NCBI GenBank assembly: GCA_002435715.1 | Contig: DISD01000080.1 | Coordinates: 1-44,030, forward strand | Direction: 5' to 3' | Length of the DNA stretch: 44,030 bases | From: Rhodospirillaceae bacterium UBA6219 | Lineage (GTDB): Bacteria; Pseudomonadota; Alphaproteobacteria; Rhodospirillales; Magnetospirillaceae | In this document: one piece after another, positions 1 to 7,414 of the stretch | How the letters are laid out: each line of letters opens with the position of its first letter | How positions within the stretch are numbered: position 1 is the first letter of the stretch | Program-made: the position numbers and the translations under genes | Notes under the pieces: model-generated | Seen by the model: the letters and a program-made list of their open reading frames with translations, nothing else | Told to the model about the DNA's origin: nothing | The model's database searches: none

Positions 1-1139
1 GTCGCCGCCTGACCTTCCACCGCCGCGAAGATTTCCTGGGCGGCGGCGTGCACCGCTTGGGCGTGGGAACGCACCTCGGACGCCAATTGGTGCAATTGCT
101 CGCGCATTTCACCGGCGGCACGGGCCAGATCGCCCAATTCGTCCTGGCCGTCGGCGACGATGTTGACGGTCAGGTCGCCGGTGGCCACATGACGCACGCC
201 GACCATCACCGCCAGAATGCGCCGGGTCAGGCCCCGGGCCACCAACAGCGCCAGACCGATGCCGGCCAGCAAGGTCACGACCCCGACCATCAACGAGGTG
301 TTGCGGGCGGTGCGGAAGGCGGTCAGGTAATGGCTGCGGTCCATGGCCACTTCCAGCACGCCGATGGCCTTGCCGGCGTAATCGGTCATCGCCGCCACAT
401 AAACCGCCTTGGGCTGACCGCCGAAATCCACATGGGTCAATTGCGGGTCACCGGCAAAGGCCTTGTTCAGCAACTCGCGCGCCACCAGGGGGTCCTTGCC
501 CATGGTCGAGGCGAAGGTGACCACATGGCCGTCGCCGAACAAATGCAGCGCCACGTCGACGCCCTGGCGTTGCTTGACGCCGTCGAAGAAGGGCTGGCCG
601 AAGGTCATGCCGAATTCGACCGAACCGTTGGCGCCGCCCACCGGCACCACGCCGCGGATGCCCAGGCCGGCGACGCCGCCTTCCAACCCTTGGGTGGGCT
701 TGCCGGTCTTGTTGGTGTTGACCACGGTGAAGCGGAAGGACGACAAATCGTCGCCGAATTTTTCCGGCTTGTGCAGACGCAGGAACGAGGTGGCCGGAGG
801 GGTGTGGAACTGGAACTGCTCGACGCCGAAACCGTCGGCCATGGGCTTGAACGTGGGCCGCAACAGCGCCGCCAAGGCGACCCGGTCACCGGCGGCGAAA
901 CGGTCCTTGACCAGGGGGACCGAAGCGACGAATTGGGCCAGCGCCTCGGCGGTGCGGCTTTCCATGGCGATGGCCTGCGAGATGGCGCGGACATGACCGT
1001 CCAATTCACTGCGTTCGGCCGCCGCCACCACGTCTTCCAAGGTTCCCAGGTTGACGAAGGTCAGGGCTACGACCACCGCGGCGACAGACACACCCATGGC
1101 CAAGGTGATCTTGGCCCACAAACGCAGATTGTGCAGCAT
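1..1139 (-). CDS. Methyl-accepting chemotaxis protein, N-terminal part (cut by window edge)
   Basis: Reading leftward from an ATG at 1139 preceded by a GGGACGGGGA ribosome-binding site, the frame stays open to base 1, giving 379 residues without a stop. A first membrane helix lies at about residues 8-30. It is followed by a roughly 250-residue periplasmic region of Cache type (with FGMTFGQPFFDGV and a second beta-rich lobe ending YAGKAIGVLEVAMD), a second helix at about 280-300, and a HAMP segment (LTRRILAVMVGVRHVATGDL). The cytoplasmic methyl-accepting hairpin must lie beyond the edge. The protein would sense a small periplasmic ligand and signal to CheA/CheW. The family is secure from architecture; the ligand cannot be told. 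It follows the P-type ATPase gene on the same strand after a 221-base gap, so it probably has its own promoter. Confidence 0.85.
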   Translation of the reverse strand, partial: MLHNLRLWAKITLAMGVSVAAVVVALTFVNLGTLEDVVAAAERSELDGHVRAISQAIAMESRTAEALAQFVASVPLVKDRFAAGDRVALAALLRPTFKPMADGFGVEQFQFHTPPATSFLRLHKPEKFGDDLSSFRFTVVNTNKTGKPTQGLEGGVAGLGIRGVVPVGGANGSVEFGMTFGQPFFDGVKQRQGVDVALHLFGDGHVVTFASTMGKDPLVARELLNKAFAGDPQLTHVDFGGQPKAVYVAAMTDYAGKAIGVLEVAMDRSHYLTAFRTARNTSLMVGVVTLLAGIGLALLVARGLTRRILAVMVGVRHVATGDLTVNIVADGQDELGDLARAAGEMREQLHQLASEVRSHAQAVHAAAQEIFAAVEGQAA

Positions 1140-1360
1140 TCCCCGTCCCTAGCTCGCGTTACCCCAAAACCCGCTAATGAACCGGAATTTGAGACACTGA
1201 CGATACTGGGTCAAGCTTAGATAAGGGATCCGGGACAAATCATGCTGGTTTACGCACATCCAGCGTTATATTTTGGTCTTTTCTTTGAAAACCTTGGTCT
1301 TTCGACACAAATCGCCGTCAAAACCGTCAAAAAAAGACACATCCCTGATAATTGCGGCCG
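1140..1360. other. Intergenic region upstream of the chemoreceptor
   Basis: This 221-base gap separates the ATPase stop codon from the chemoreceptor start; both genes are on the minus strand. It is AT-richer than its surroundings. It holds two copies of TTGGTCTTT (about 1274-1303), two of CCGTCAAAA (about 1316-1333) and a GCGGCCGC palindrome just after the ATPase stop. No convincing intrinsic terminator or flagellar sigma-28 promoter could be assigned. Confidence 0.4.
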
Positions 1361-3490
1361 CTAATGCCTGATCAACCGCAGGGCGTTTAAGGTCACCAGT
1401 ACTGTCGCCCCACTATCCGCCAGGACCGCCGGCCACATCCCGGTCAGGCCGACCAAGGTGGTGACCAGGAACAGCGCCTTCAGGCCCAAGGCGATGGCCA
1501 CGTTCTGACCGATCACCCGCATGGTGTGCCGGGCCATGGCCAAGGCCGCCGCCACATCGCCGACGCGGCCGCGCAACAAGGCGCAATCGGCGGTTTCCAA
1601 GGCGATCTCGGTCCCTCCCCCCATGGCGATCCCCACATCCGCCGCCGCCAAGGCCGGGGCGTCGTTGATGCCGTCGCCCACCTTGGCCACCACCAATCCC
1701 TGGCCTTGCCACTGGCGGATGGCCGCCAATTTGTCTTCGGGCAGCAAGGGCGCCCGCACCTCCATCCCCAATTGCGTCCCCACGGCCTGGGCGGCGGCGG
1801 CGCGGTCGCCGCTCAGCATGGCCAGCTTCACCCCTTGGGACACCAAGGTCCGGGTGGCGTCCTGGGCGTCGGGACGCAGCGTGTCTTGCAGGGCGAAGGC
1901 CAGAACCGGGACATCGTCAAGGGTCAACACCGACACGGTCTGGCCCTGGGATTGCCACAACCCCACCGGACCATCCATCTCGACCGCCCCCAGAAACACT
2001 TTCCGCCCGCCCCACAGGCCACCGATGCCCCGGCCGGGAACGGCATGGGCCTGATCCACCGTCTGAGCGTCGATGCCCTGGCTGCGCAAAAAGCTCCCGA
2101 TGGCCAGGGCCAACGGATGCGACGACCCTTGGCACAAACCGGCGACCAGTCCCCGCCGGTCCCCGCCATCGGGCACCAGTTCGGCCATTTGCGTCACCTG
2201 CGGCCGCCCCTCGGTCAAGGTGCCGGTCTTGTCGAAGGCCACCAAATCCACCCCGGCCAGACGTTCGACCACGTCGCCGCCCTTGAACAGGATGCCGCGC
2301 CGGGCACCGGCGGCCAGGGCGGCCGCCAAAGCGGCAGGGGTCGAGATCACCAGGGCGCAGGGGCAGCCGATCAGCAGCAGCGCCAGACCGCGATAGAACC
2401 ATTGCCCCCAATCCTGCCCCGCCAGCAAGGGAGGCGTCACCATCACCAGCGCGGCGACCACCACCACGGCGGGGGTGTACCAACGGGCGAAGCGATCGAC
2501 GAAACGGGCAAACGGCGCCTTGGCCGCCTGGGCCTGTTCGACCAATCGGGCAATGCGCGTCACCGTGTTGTCGCCGGCATCCGAGGTGGCACGAACCGTC
2601 AACACCCCGTCAACCGCGATGGCCCCGGCCGGCACCGGATCGCCGACGCCTCGGCGCCGGGCTTGGCTTTCGCCGCTGATCGCCGCTTCGTTCAGGCCCG
2701 CCTCGCCCTCGACCACCACCCCGTCCACCGCCAAGCGGTCGCCGGGACGCAGCAACAAAAGGTCGCCGACCCGCAGGTCGCCGACCGCCACCTCGACCCA
2801 TTGGTCGGCTTGTCGGCGCAACGCCCGCTTGGGCAGCAATTGGGCCAGGGCCAACAGGCCGGCACGGGCCTGACGCGCCGCCAGCCCTTCCAACACCTCG
2901 CCCAGCAAGAACAGGAAGACCACCATGGCCGCCTCGTCCCAGGCGCCGATGGCCAAGGCGCCGATGACCGCCACGCTCATCAGCATCTCCATACTGAAGG
3001 GCGTGCCCAGGCGAGCCGCGTTCCACGCGCGGCGCGCCACCGGCAGACCGCCGAATGCCAAGGCCGGCAGGATCACCCAGGCCGGCACCTGCGGTACCAC
3101 CCACATCAATCCCTGACCCACCGCCAGCAAGCCCCCGCACAAAACCAGCAAACCCGCCTTGCCGCGCCACCACGGTAAAGGTGCATCCGCCGTCGCCATC
3201 GGCGCCGATGCCGGTCCATGACAGGCACCGCAACCACACGCCGGGGCGACGGTCTCCGTGACCGGCAGCGCCACCCGGCTGGCATAGCCCAAGGCGGACA
3301 AGGTCTTGGTCAAGGTGGCGGAATCCGTGGGGGATTGATGGTGGATCTCCACCATGGAATCGGCCATGGACACCGAAACCCCGCCCACCCCGGGCAATCG
3401 GATCAAGGCCGTCTCGATCTTGGCGACACAGGACGGGCAATCCATGCCGTCCACCCGCAAGCGCGTGGTTTTGTCCAAGGGGGCGTTCAT
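1361..3490 (-). CDS. zntA: Heavy-metal P1B-type ATPase (Zn2+/Cd2+/Pb2+ exporter, ZntA/CadA type)
   Basis: This 709-residue protein exports divalent soft metals from the cytoplasm using ATP. An N-terminal heavy-metal-associated domain carries GMDCPSC (Cys18, Cys21). A Cys/His-rich linker (ACGCGACHG) follows. The membrane CPC motif is at about residues 376-378, the phosphorylated Asp of DKTGTLT at about 420, the SSHPLA element after that, and GDGINDAPAL around 605. The CPC motif and Cys-rich N-terminus fit a Zn/Cd/Pb rather than a Cu pump, and the divergent MerR regulator and ZntA-like operator support this. The frame stays open upstream to 3844, but that part is antisense to merR. The ATG at 3490 starts directly at the HMA domain and sits just below the operator. 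Exact metal preference is inferred. Confidence 0.92.
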   Translation of the reverse strand: MNAPLDKTTRLRVDGMDCPSCVAKIETALIRLPGVGGVSVSMADSMVEIHHQSPTDSATLTKTLSALGYASRVALPVTETVAPACGCGACHGPASAPMATADAPLPWWRGKAGLLVLCGGLLAVGQGLMWVVPQVPAWVILPALAFGGLPVARRAWNAARLGTPFSMEMLMSVAVIGALAIGAWDEAAMVVFLFLLGEVLEGLAARQARAGLLALAQLLPKRALRRQADQWVEVAVGDLRVGDLLLLRPGDRLAVDGVVVEGEAGLNEAAISGESQARRRGVGDPVPAGAIAVDGVLTVRATSDAGDNTVTRIARLVEQAQAAKAPFARFVDRFARWYTPAVVVVAALVMVTPPLLAGQDWGQWFYRGLALLLIGCPCALVISTPAALAAALAAGARRGILFKGGDVVERLAGVDLVAFDKTGTLTEGRPQVTQMAELVPDGGDRRGLVAGLCQGSSHPLALAIGSFLRSQGIDAQTVDQAHAVPGRGIGGLWGGRKVFLGAVEMDGPVGLWQSQGQTVSVLTLDDVPVLAFALQDTLRPDAQDATRTLVSQGVKLAMLSGDRAAAAQAVGTQLGMEVRAPLLPEDKLAAIRQWQGQGLVVAKVGDGINDAPALAAADVGIAMGGGTEIALETADCALLRGRVGDVAAALAMARHTMRVIGQNVAIALGLKALFLVTTLVGLTGMWPAVLADSGATVLVTLNALRLIRH

Positions 3491-3518
3491 TTTCCGGTTC
3501 TCCTGACCATATGATGTC

Positions 3519-3549
3519 AGGCTACAATCTCTAGCGACTAGAGAAGCAA
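3519..3549 (-). promoter_or_regulatory. MerR-type promoter/operator for the metal ATPase
   Basis: Read on the minus strand there is a -35 TTGCTT (3549-3544), a 19-base spacer and a -10 TAGCCT (3524-3519). The spacer contains the perfect 7-base-arm inverted repeat TCTCTAG-CGA-CTAGAGA (plus strand 3528-3544). An overlong 19-20 base spacer with a centred dyad is the hallmark of promoters that MerR-family regulators activate by DNA distortion. The core closely resembles the E. coli zntA promoter as I recall it. It lies between the divergent ATPase and merR genes and probably also controls merR. Confidence 0.85.
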
Positions 3550-3559
3550 GGGGTTTGAC

Positions 3560-4024
3560 ATGAGCCATTCTGTTCCCGCTCTCCACCCCATCGGCCATCT
3601 GGCCGAGGCCACCGGCATCAAGGTTCCCACCATCCGCTATTACGAGCAGATCGGCCTGCTGGCACCGCCACCGCGCAGCCAGGGCAACCGCCGGCTTTAT
3701 CCGGCCGCCGCGATCCAGCGCCTGCGCTTCATCCGCCATGCCCGTGAACTGGGGTTCGAAATCGACGCCATCCGCCAATTGCTGGACATGGCCGACCAGC
3801 CCGACCAATCCTGTGCCGACGCCGATTCCATCGCCCGCCGACACTTGGCCGACATCGAATCAAAGATCGCAAGGCTGACCGCCCTGGGCCAGGAAGTCAG
3901 GCGGATGACCGAAGATTGTTCACAAAGCTCGGTCCGCCAATGCCGGGTCATTCAAGTTCTGGCCGATCACGGCCAATGCTTGGGCGAACATTTGCCGGAG
4001 TCGGAAAAAATTAACGAAAAATGA
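3560..4024 (+). CDS. MerR-family metal-responsive regulator (ZntR/CadR/PbrR type)
   Basis: This 154-residue protein has an N-terminal MerR winged-helix domain (HLAEATGIKVPTIRYYEQIG, then GNRRLY). A dimerisation coiled coil follows (about residues 85-120). The C-terminal part carries the cysteines expected of a metal-sensing member: one before the long helix (QSCAD), one in EDCSQS, one in RQCRV and one in GQCLG. It is divergent from the metal ATPase and about 10 bases from the long-spacer operator, so it very likely switches that pump on when Zn, Cd or Pb accumulates. The ATG start puts the helix-turn-helix at the usual distance from the N-terminus. Which metal it reads is not decidable from sequence alone. 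Confidence 0.9.
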   Translation: MSHSVPALHPIGHLAEATGIKVPTIRYYEQIGLLAPPPRSQGNRRLYPAAAIQRLRFIRHARELGFEIDAIRQLLDMADQPDQSCADADSIARRHLADIESKIARLTALGQEVRRMTEDCSQSSVRQCRVIQVLADHGQCLGEHLPESEKINEK

Positions 4025-4196
4025 AACCGTTCATCGCGATACGCACAGAAAAACTTCGCTTGCTGCGTACTTTTTCCGGTCCTGACCTGATGCAATCCGA
4101 GTGAATTACCCGCATAATGTCTGGGTATTGGATTTTGGTATCCCGCCTGGCCCCCCTTGAGACACGACCTGGGCGGAAACAGAAATGGAGCAGGCA

Positions 4197-5138
4197 ATGA
4201 GCAGAATACTCGCGTTGGCCTTGACCGCCGCCCTGACCATGATGGGCTGGACCCTTGGGGTGCAGGCCTCCGAACCCCCCGCTTCCATGCTGATGCAGGT
4301 GGCCGGCGCGGTCGAAACCAGCAAGGGTGGCGACAAGTGGTCGCCGGTGACCCGCAACAAGTTCCTGTTCGTGGGCAGCCAGGTTCGCACCGGCGCCGAC
4401 GGCAGCGGCAAGCTGATCGACCAGAATTCCGGCATGGCCCAGACCATCGGCGCCAATTCGGTGATCGAAATCACCGCCAGCGGCCCCAAGGCCGTGTCCG
4501 GCACCTTGTCCGCCCCGGAAGCCGCCAGCGGCGATCTGGTGGCCGGCTTGTCCAACCGCTTCGCCGAGGCCCAGCGCTATACCACCGTGCGCCGTTCGGT
4601 GAAGAAGGACAGCGTCGACCTGAAGCTGCGTGTCGCGTCCGACATCACCCTTTCGGCCAGCTATCCCGAACTGGTCTGGGAAAACCTGGGTGCCCAGTAC
4701 GGCTATACCCTGGTGATCGACGGCACCTCGCACAAGGTCGCCGCCAGCAAGAACGACATGGTGCGCTTCCGCGTGCCTGACCTGGCCGCCGGCCAGCATT
4801 CCTTCGGCGTCACCATCACCGAAGGCGACCAGGTTGTCGGCCAGACCGAGAAGGGCGGCACCATCACCTGGCTGTCCGCCACCGAGGACAAGGCCCTGAC
4901 CGACGGCGTTGCCCGCGTCAAGGCGGCGTCGGGCAACGACGAATTCGCCCTGGGCAATTACCTGGACTCGAAGGGCGTGACCGTCGGCGCCATGGATTCC
5001 TATCGCAAGCACTTCGCCGCCCACAAGGACGACAACGACATGCGTCCCTTGCTGATCAAGGCCTATAACGACCTGAAACTGCGTGACCTGCGGCAAAAGG
5101 AAGCCCTGGTCTATAACGAGCAGTTGGAAGGCAATTAA
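4197..5138 (+). CDS. Secreted FecR-domain protein
   Basis: I chose the ATG at 4197 because GGAG lies 8 bases upstream and it gives a clean signal peptide (MSRILALALTAALTM, ending near VQAS). An in-frame ATG at 4185 has no ribosome-binding site. The 313-residue product has a FecR-like beta domain right after the signal (about residues 28-110, with VGSQVRTGADGSGKLI and IGANSVIEI). A second beta-rich region and a helical C-terminus with TPR-like character follow (DSYRKHFAAHKD to the end). FecR domains are periplasmic; stand-alone versions in this context are often found beside CHASE2 cyclases. A terminator follows, but the cyclase starts only 77 bases downstream, so a functional link is plausible. 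Ligand and partner are unknown. Confidence 0.8.
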   Translation: MSRILALALTAALTMMGWTLGVQASEPPASMLMQVAGAVETSKGGDKWSPVTRNKFLFVGSQVRTGADGSGKLIDQNSGMAQTIGANSVIEITASGPKAVSGTLSAPEAASGDLVAGLSNRFAEAQRYTTVRRSVKKDSVDLKLRVASDITLSASYPELVWENLGAQYGYTLVIDGTSHKVAASKNDMVRFRVPDLAAGQHSFGVTITEGDQVVGQTEKGGTITWLSATEDKALTDGVARVKAASGNDEFALGNYLDSKGVTVGAMDSYRKHFAAHKDDNDMRPLLIKAYNDLKLRDLRQKEALVYNEQLEGN

Positions 5139-5154
5139 AGACCGAAGGTCAATC

Positions 5155-5186
5155 GCGGCGGGACAGAATTGTCCCGCCGCTTTTTT
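5155..5186 (+). terminator. Intrinsic terminator after the FecR-domain gene
   Basis: A perfect 11-base-pair stem (GCGGCGGGACA with TGTCCCGCCGC), a four-base GAAT loop and a run of six T residues form a canonical Rho-independent terminator. It begins 16 bases after the FecR gene stop and ends 29 bases before the cyclase start. The cyclase therefore needs read-through or a promoter in or near this stem. Confidence 0.9.
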
Positions 5187-5215
5187 GCTTTGATGGGCGG
5201 ACGGGGAGAGGATCG

Positions 5216-7270
5216 ATGGGCTTTCTGGCTCGGCGTGACGTGCTGGCGGTTGTGGTGTTGTTTCTGCTGGCCTTGCCGGCACAGCATTTCGAATGGTTCG
5301 CCCTGTTGGAAGACCAGGTGAACTCGTTCCGCCATCAGATGCGTCTGGCCTATGGCAACCAGCAAGCCAACGCCCTGTCCAAGGACGTCATGCTGGTCAA
5401 CGTGGACGAACCCTTCTTCAAGGCCTATGGCAGCTATCCGCTGCGCCGCACCGATATCGCCGCCATCATCAGCAACATCAAGGAACTCGGCGCCAAAGTG
5501 GTCGCCGTCGACATGTTGATGGACTTCCCGTCGTCCTATGACGAGGACCCGGCCCTGGCCAAGGCCCTGAAGGATGCCGGCAACACCATCTTGGTGGCCC
5601 AGGCGCAGTTCGACCACGGCAAGTTCGTGCGCATGAACTATCCGACCAAGCTGTTGGACGAAGCCTCGGTCAGCGGCTACACGAACATCAGCTCGAATTC
5701 GGCGCTGTTGACCGTGCTGTCGCGACTGAAGATCCATTCCGCCATCACCGCCGAACGCCACGGCTGGCCGTTCGCCGTGCAGGCCGTCGCCATGGCTTTG
5801 GGGGTCGAACCCAAGCTGGCGGGCAACGTGCTGTCCTTCGGCGATTTGAGGGTGCCGCTGGATCATCAGGACAACCTTTACATCGACTTCCCGCCGCTGC
5901 CCAACGGCACCCGCTTCCTCAGCCAGTCCGCCGGCATCTCGGCGCTCGACTTCCTGGACATCTCGGAACTGGATGAAAACGAGCGCGAGGAATTGTCCTA
6001 TTGGGTCAAGGACAAGATCGTCGTCTTGGGCGACACCTCGGAAGTGTCGCACGACTGGTTCGACACCCCGGTCGGCATGGTCTATGGGGTGGAAATCATC
6101 GCCGACACCGTCAGCACCATCCTGAAGGGGGCGCCGCTGCGCGCCGCCCGCCCGGAAGTGGCCAGCGTCGCCACCTTGGCGGCGATGATCCTGATGATCG
6201 CGGTGGCCGCCACCAACCGCCCCATCATCCGCGGCGCCGGCTTCGCAGCACTTCTGGGCGGCTGGGTGGTGATCTGCACCGGTGTCTACGCCAAGGCCGG
6301 CATGGTCCTGCCCATGTCCTACACCATGGTGGCCGCCATCTTGGCCTATGTGCTGATCGAGTACCGGGCCTATCTGGTGGAACGCAATCAGAAGAAGCAC
6401 ATCGCCAAGACCTTCGGCCAATACATCCCGGCCGAGCTGGTCAAGGAAATGAACGAGAGCGGCCAGGAAGTGTCGGTGGGCGGCGAAAGCCGCGAGATGA
6501 CCGTGCTGTTCTCGGACGTGCGCGGCTTCACCACCATTTCCGAAGGTCTCAGCCCGCAAGAGCTGACCACCCTGATGAACGCCTTCCTGTCGCCGATGAC
6601 CCGGGTGATCCAGTCCAACCGCGGCACCATCGACAAGTATATGGGCGACGCCATCATGGCGTTTTGGGGCGCGCCCTTGAAAGACGAACACCACGCCGAA
6701 CACGCGATCCGCGCCGCGCTCGACATGGCCAAGACCATGGACGAATTGTCGGAAAGCTTCGTGGCGCGCGGCTGGAAGCCGTTGAAGATCGGCATCGGCC
6801 TGAACACCGGCGTGATGAGCGTCGGCAACATGGGATCGGATTTCCGTCTGGCCTATACGGTCATGGGCGACGCGGTCAATTTGGGCTCGCGTCTGGAAAG
6901 CCTGACCAAGCAATACGGCATTTTCCTGCAGATCAGCGAGTTCACCCTGGCCCAAGTCCCCGGCCTGATCGCCCGCGAAGTCGATCTGGTCAAGGTCAAA
7001 GGCAAGGACCAGCCGGTCCGCACCTTCGAACCATTGGGATTCGAGGGCGAAGTCGCCCAGGCCGATCTGGACATCCTGGCCCGCTATACCGCGGCCCTGC
7101 GTCTGTACCGGGCCCAGCGCTTCACCGAGGCCAAGGCCGAGTTCGCCGCTTTGGCGGAGCTGGAACCCAATCGCAAGCTTTACCAAATCTACATCGAACG
7201 CACCGAGCATTACCTGGAAGAACCGCCGCCCGCCGATTGGGACGGGTCTTATACCGCCAAGGAAAAATAG
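5216..7270 (+). CDS. CHASE2-domain class III adenylate/guanylate cyclase
   Basis: This 684-residue membrane protein has an N-terminal helix (about 8-24) and a periplasmic CHASE2 domain (about 40-290: VMLVNVDEPFFK, GAKVVAVDMLMD, DKIVVLGDTS). A cluster of three membrane helices follows (about 315-390), then a cytosolic class III nucleotide cyclase domain (about 415-600). The catalytic residues are in place: metal Asp434 in FSDVRGF, metal Asp478 in KYMGDAIMAFWG, and the base-recognising Lys474. The transition-state segment is MGDAVNLGSRLE. Lys in the purine pocket favours cAMP, but cGMP cannot be excluded. A short TPR-like tail ends the protein. The start has GGAGAGG upstream. It would turn a periplasmic signal into cyclic nucleotide, and a cNMP-binding protein is encoded two genes downstream. 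Confidence 0.92.
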   Translation: MGFLARRDVLAVVVLFLLALPAQHFEWFALLEDQVNSFRHQMRLAYGNQQANALSKDVMLVNVDEPFFKAYGSYPLRRTDIAAIISNIKELGAKVVAVDMLMDFPSSYDEDPALAKALKDAGNTILVAQAQFDHGKFVRMNYPTKLLDEASVSGYTNISSNSALLTVLSRLKIHSAITAERHGWPFAVQAVAMALGVEPKLAGNVLSFGDLRVPLDHQDNLYIDFPPLPNGTRFLSQSAGISALDFLDISELDENEREELSYWVKDKIVVLGDTSEVSHDWFDTPVGMVYGVEIIADTVSTILKGAPLRAARPEVASVATLAAMILMIAVAATNRPIIRGAGFAALLGGWVVICTGVYAKAGMVLPMSYTMVAAILAYVLIEYRAYLVERNQKKHIAKTFGQYIPAELVKEMNESGQEVSVGGESREMTVLFSDVRGFTTISEGLSPQELTTLMNAFLSPMTRVIQSNRGTIDKYMGDAIMAFWGAPLKDEHHAEHAIRAALDMAKTMDELSESFVARGWKPLKIGIGLNTGVMSVGNMGSDFRLAYTVMGDAVNLGSRLESLTKQYGIFLQISEFTLAQVPGLIAREVDLVKVKGKDQPVRTFEPLGFEGEVAQADLDILARYTAALRLYRAQRFTEAKAEFAALAELEPNRKLYQIYIERTEHYLEEPPPADWDGSYTAKEK

Positions 7271-7287
7271 TCATTTCGACCCAGTGT

Positions 7288-7329
7288 CCTGCCCCAGAAA
7301 TTCGCAAGCGGATTTGTGGGGTAAGCAGG
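7288..7329 (+). ncRNA. Hairpin 1 in the cyclase-CHAT intergenic region
   Basis: The transcript could fold CCTG (7288-7291) on CAGG (7326-7329), CCCCA (7292-7296) on TGGGG (7317-7321) and AAATTCG (7298-7304) on CGGATTT (7309-7315, one G-U), with a CAAG loop. No T-run follows, so it is not a standard terminator. It is the first of two consecutive hairpins before the CHAT gene. Confidence 0.55.
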
Positions 7330-7348
7330 CCACTAATCTGTTGAATTG

Positions 7349-7398
7349 TTTGGCGGTTCTGAAGTTTGCATCATTTTGCGAACTTCAGAACCGCCGAA
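7349..7398 (+). promoter_or_regulatory. 22-bp hairpin just upstream of the CHAT gene ribosome-binding site
   Basis: Bases 7349-7370 pair with 7377-7398 over 22 positions with two G-U wobbles and a six-base loop; the core GGCGGTTCTGAAGTT is perfectly matched. It ends two bases before the AAGGGAG ribosome-binding site of the CHAT gene. It has no T tract on either strand. It may be a 5' leader structure that stabilises or controls the CHAT message, a site for RNase III processing, or a DNA-level dyad. Confidence 0.6.
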
Positions 7399-7414
7399 CC
7401 AAGGGAGTCTCAGA

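Noticed and set aside
48..1220. Long open frame on the plus strand
   Set aside because: It is antisense to the chemoreceptor. Its His/Gly/Gln-rich product is the usual shadow of a high-GC gene, and the minus-strand frame has clear Cache and HAMP features.
1200..1260. Possible sigma-28 promoter for the chemoreceptor (TAAA with a CCGGAT element)
   Set aside because: The -10 element matches GCCGATAA at too few positions and no second receptor in the window has a similar site.
3491..3844. N-terminal extension of the metal ATPase by 118 residues
   Set aside because: The extension is antisense to merR and would cross the ATPase promoter/operator. The ATG at 3490 begins at the HMA domain.
4021..4104. 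27-codon open frame starting ATGA on the merR stop
   Set aside because: No good ribosome-binding site, AT-rich codons unlike neighbours, no recognisable features. Overlap with the stop alone is not enough.
4011..5282. Minus-strand open frames over the FecR gene, and similar ones at 5135-7210, 7961-9922, 9941-11302 and 11245-13131
   Set aside because: They are mirror frames of the cyclase, CHAT and MBL/cNMP/hemerythrin genes, with Gln/His/Gly-rich products and no family motif.
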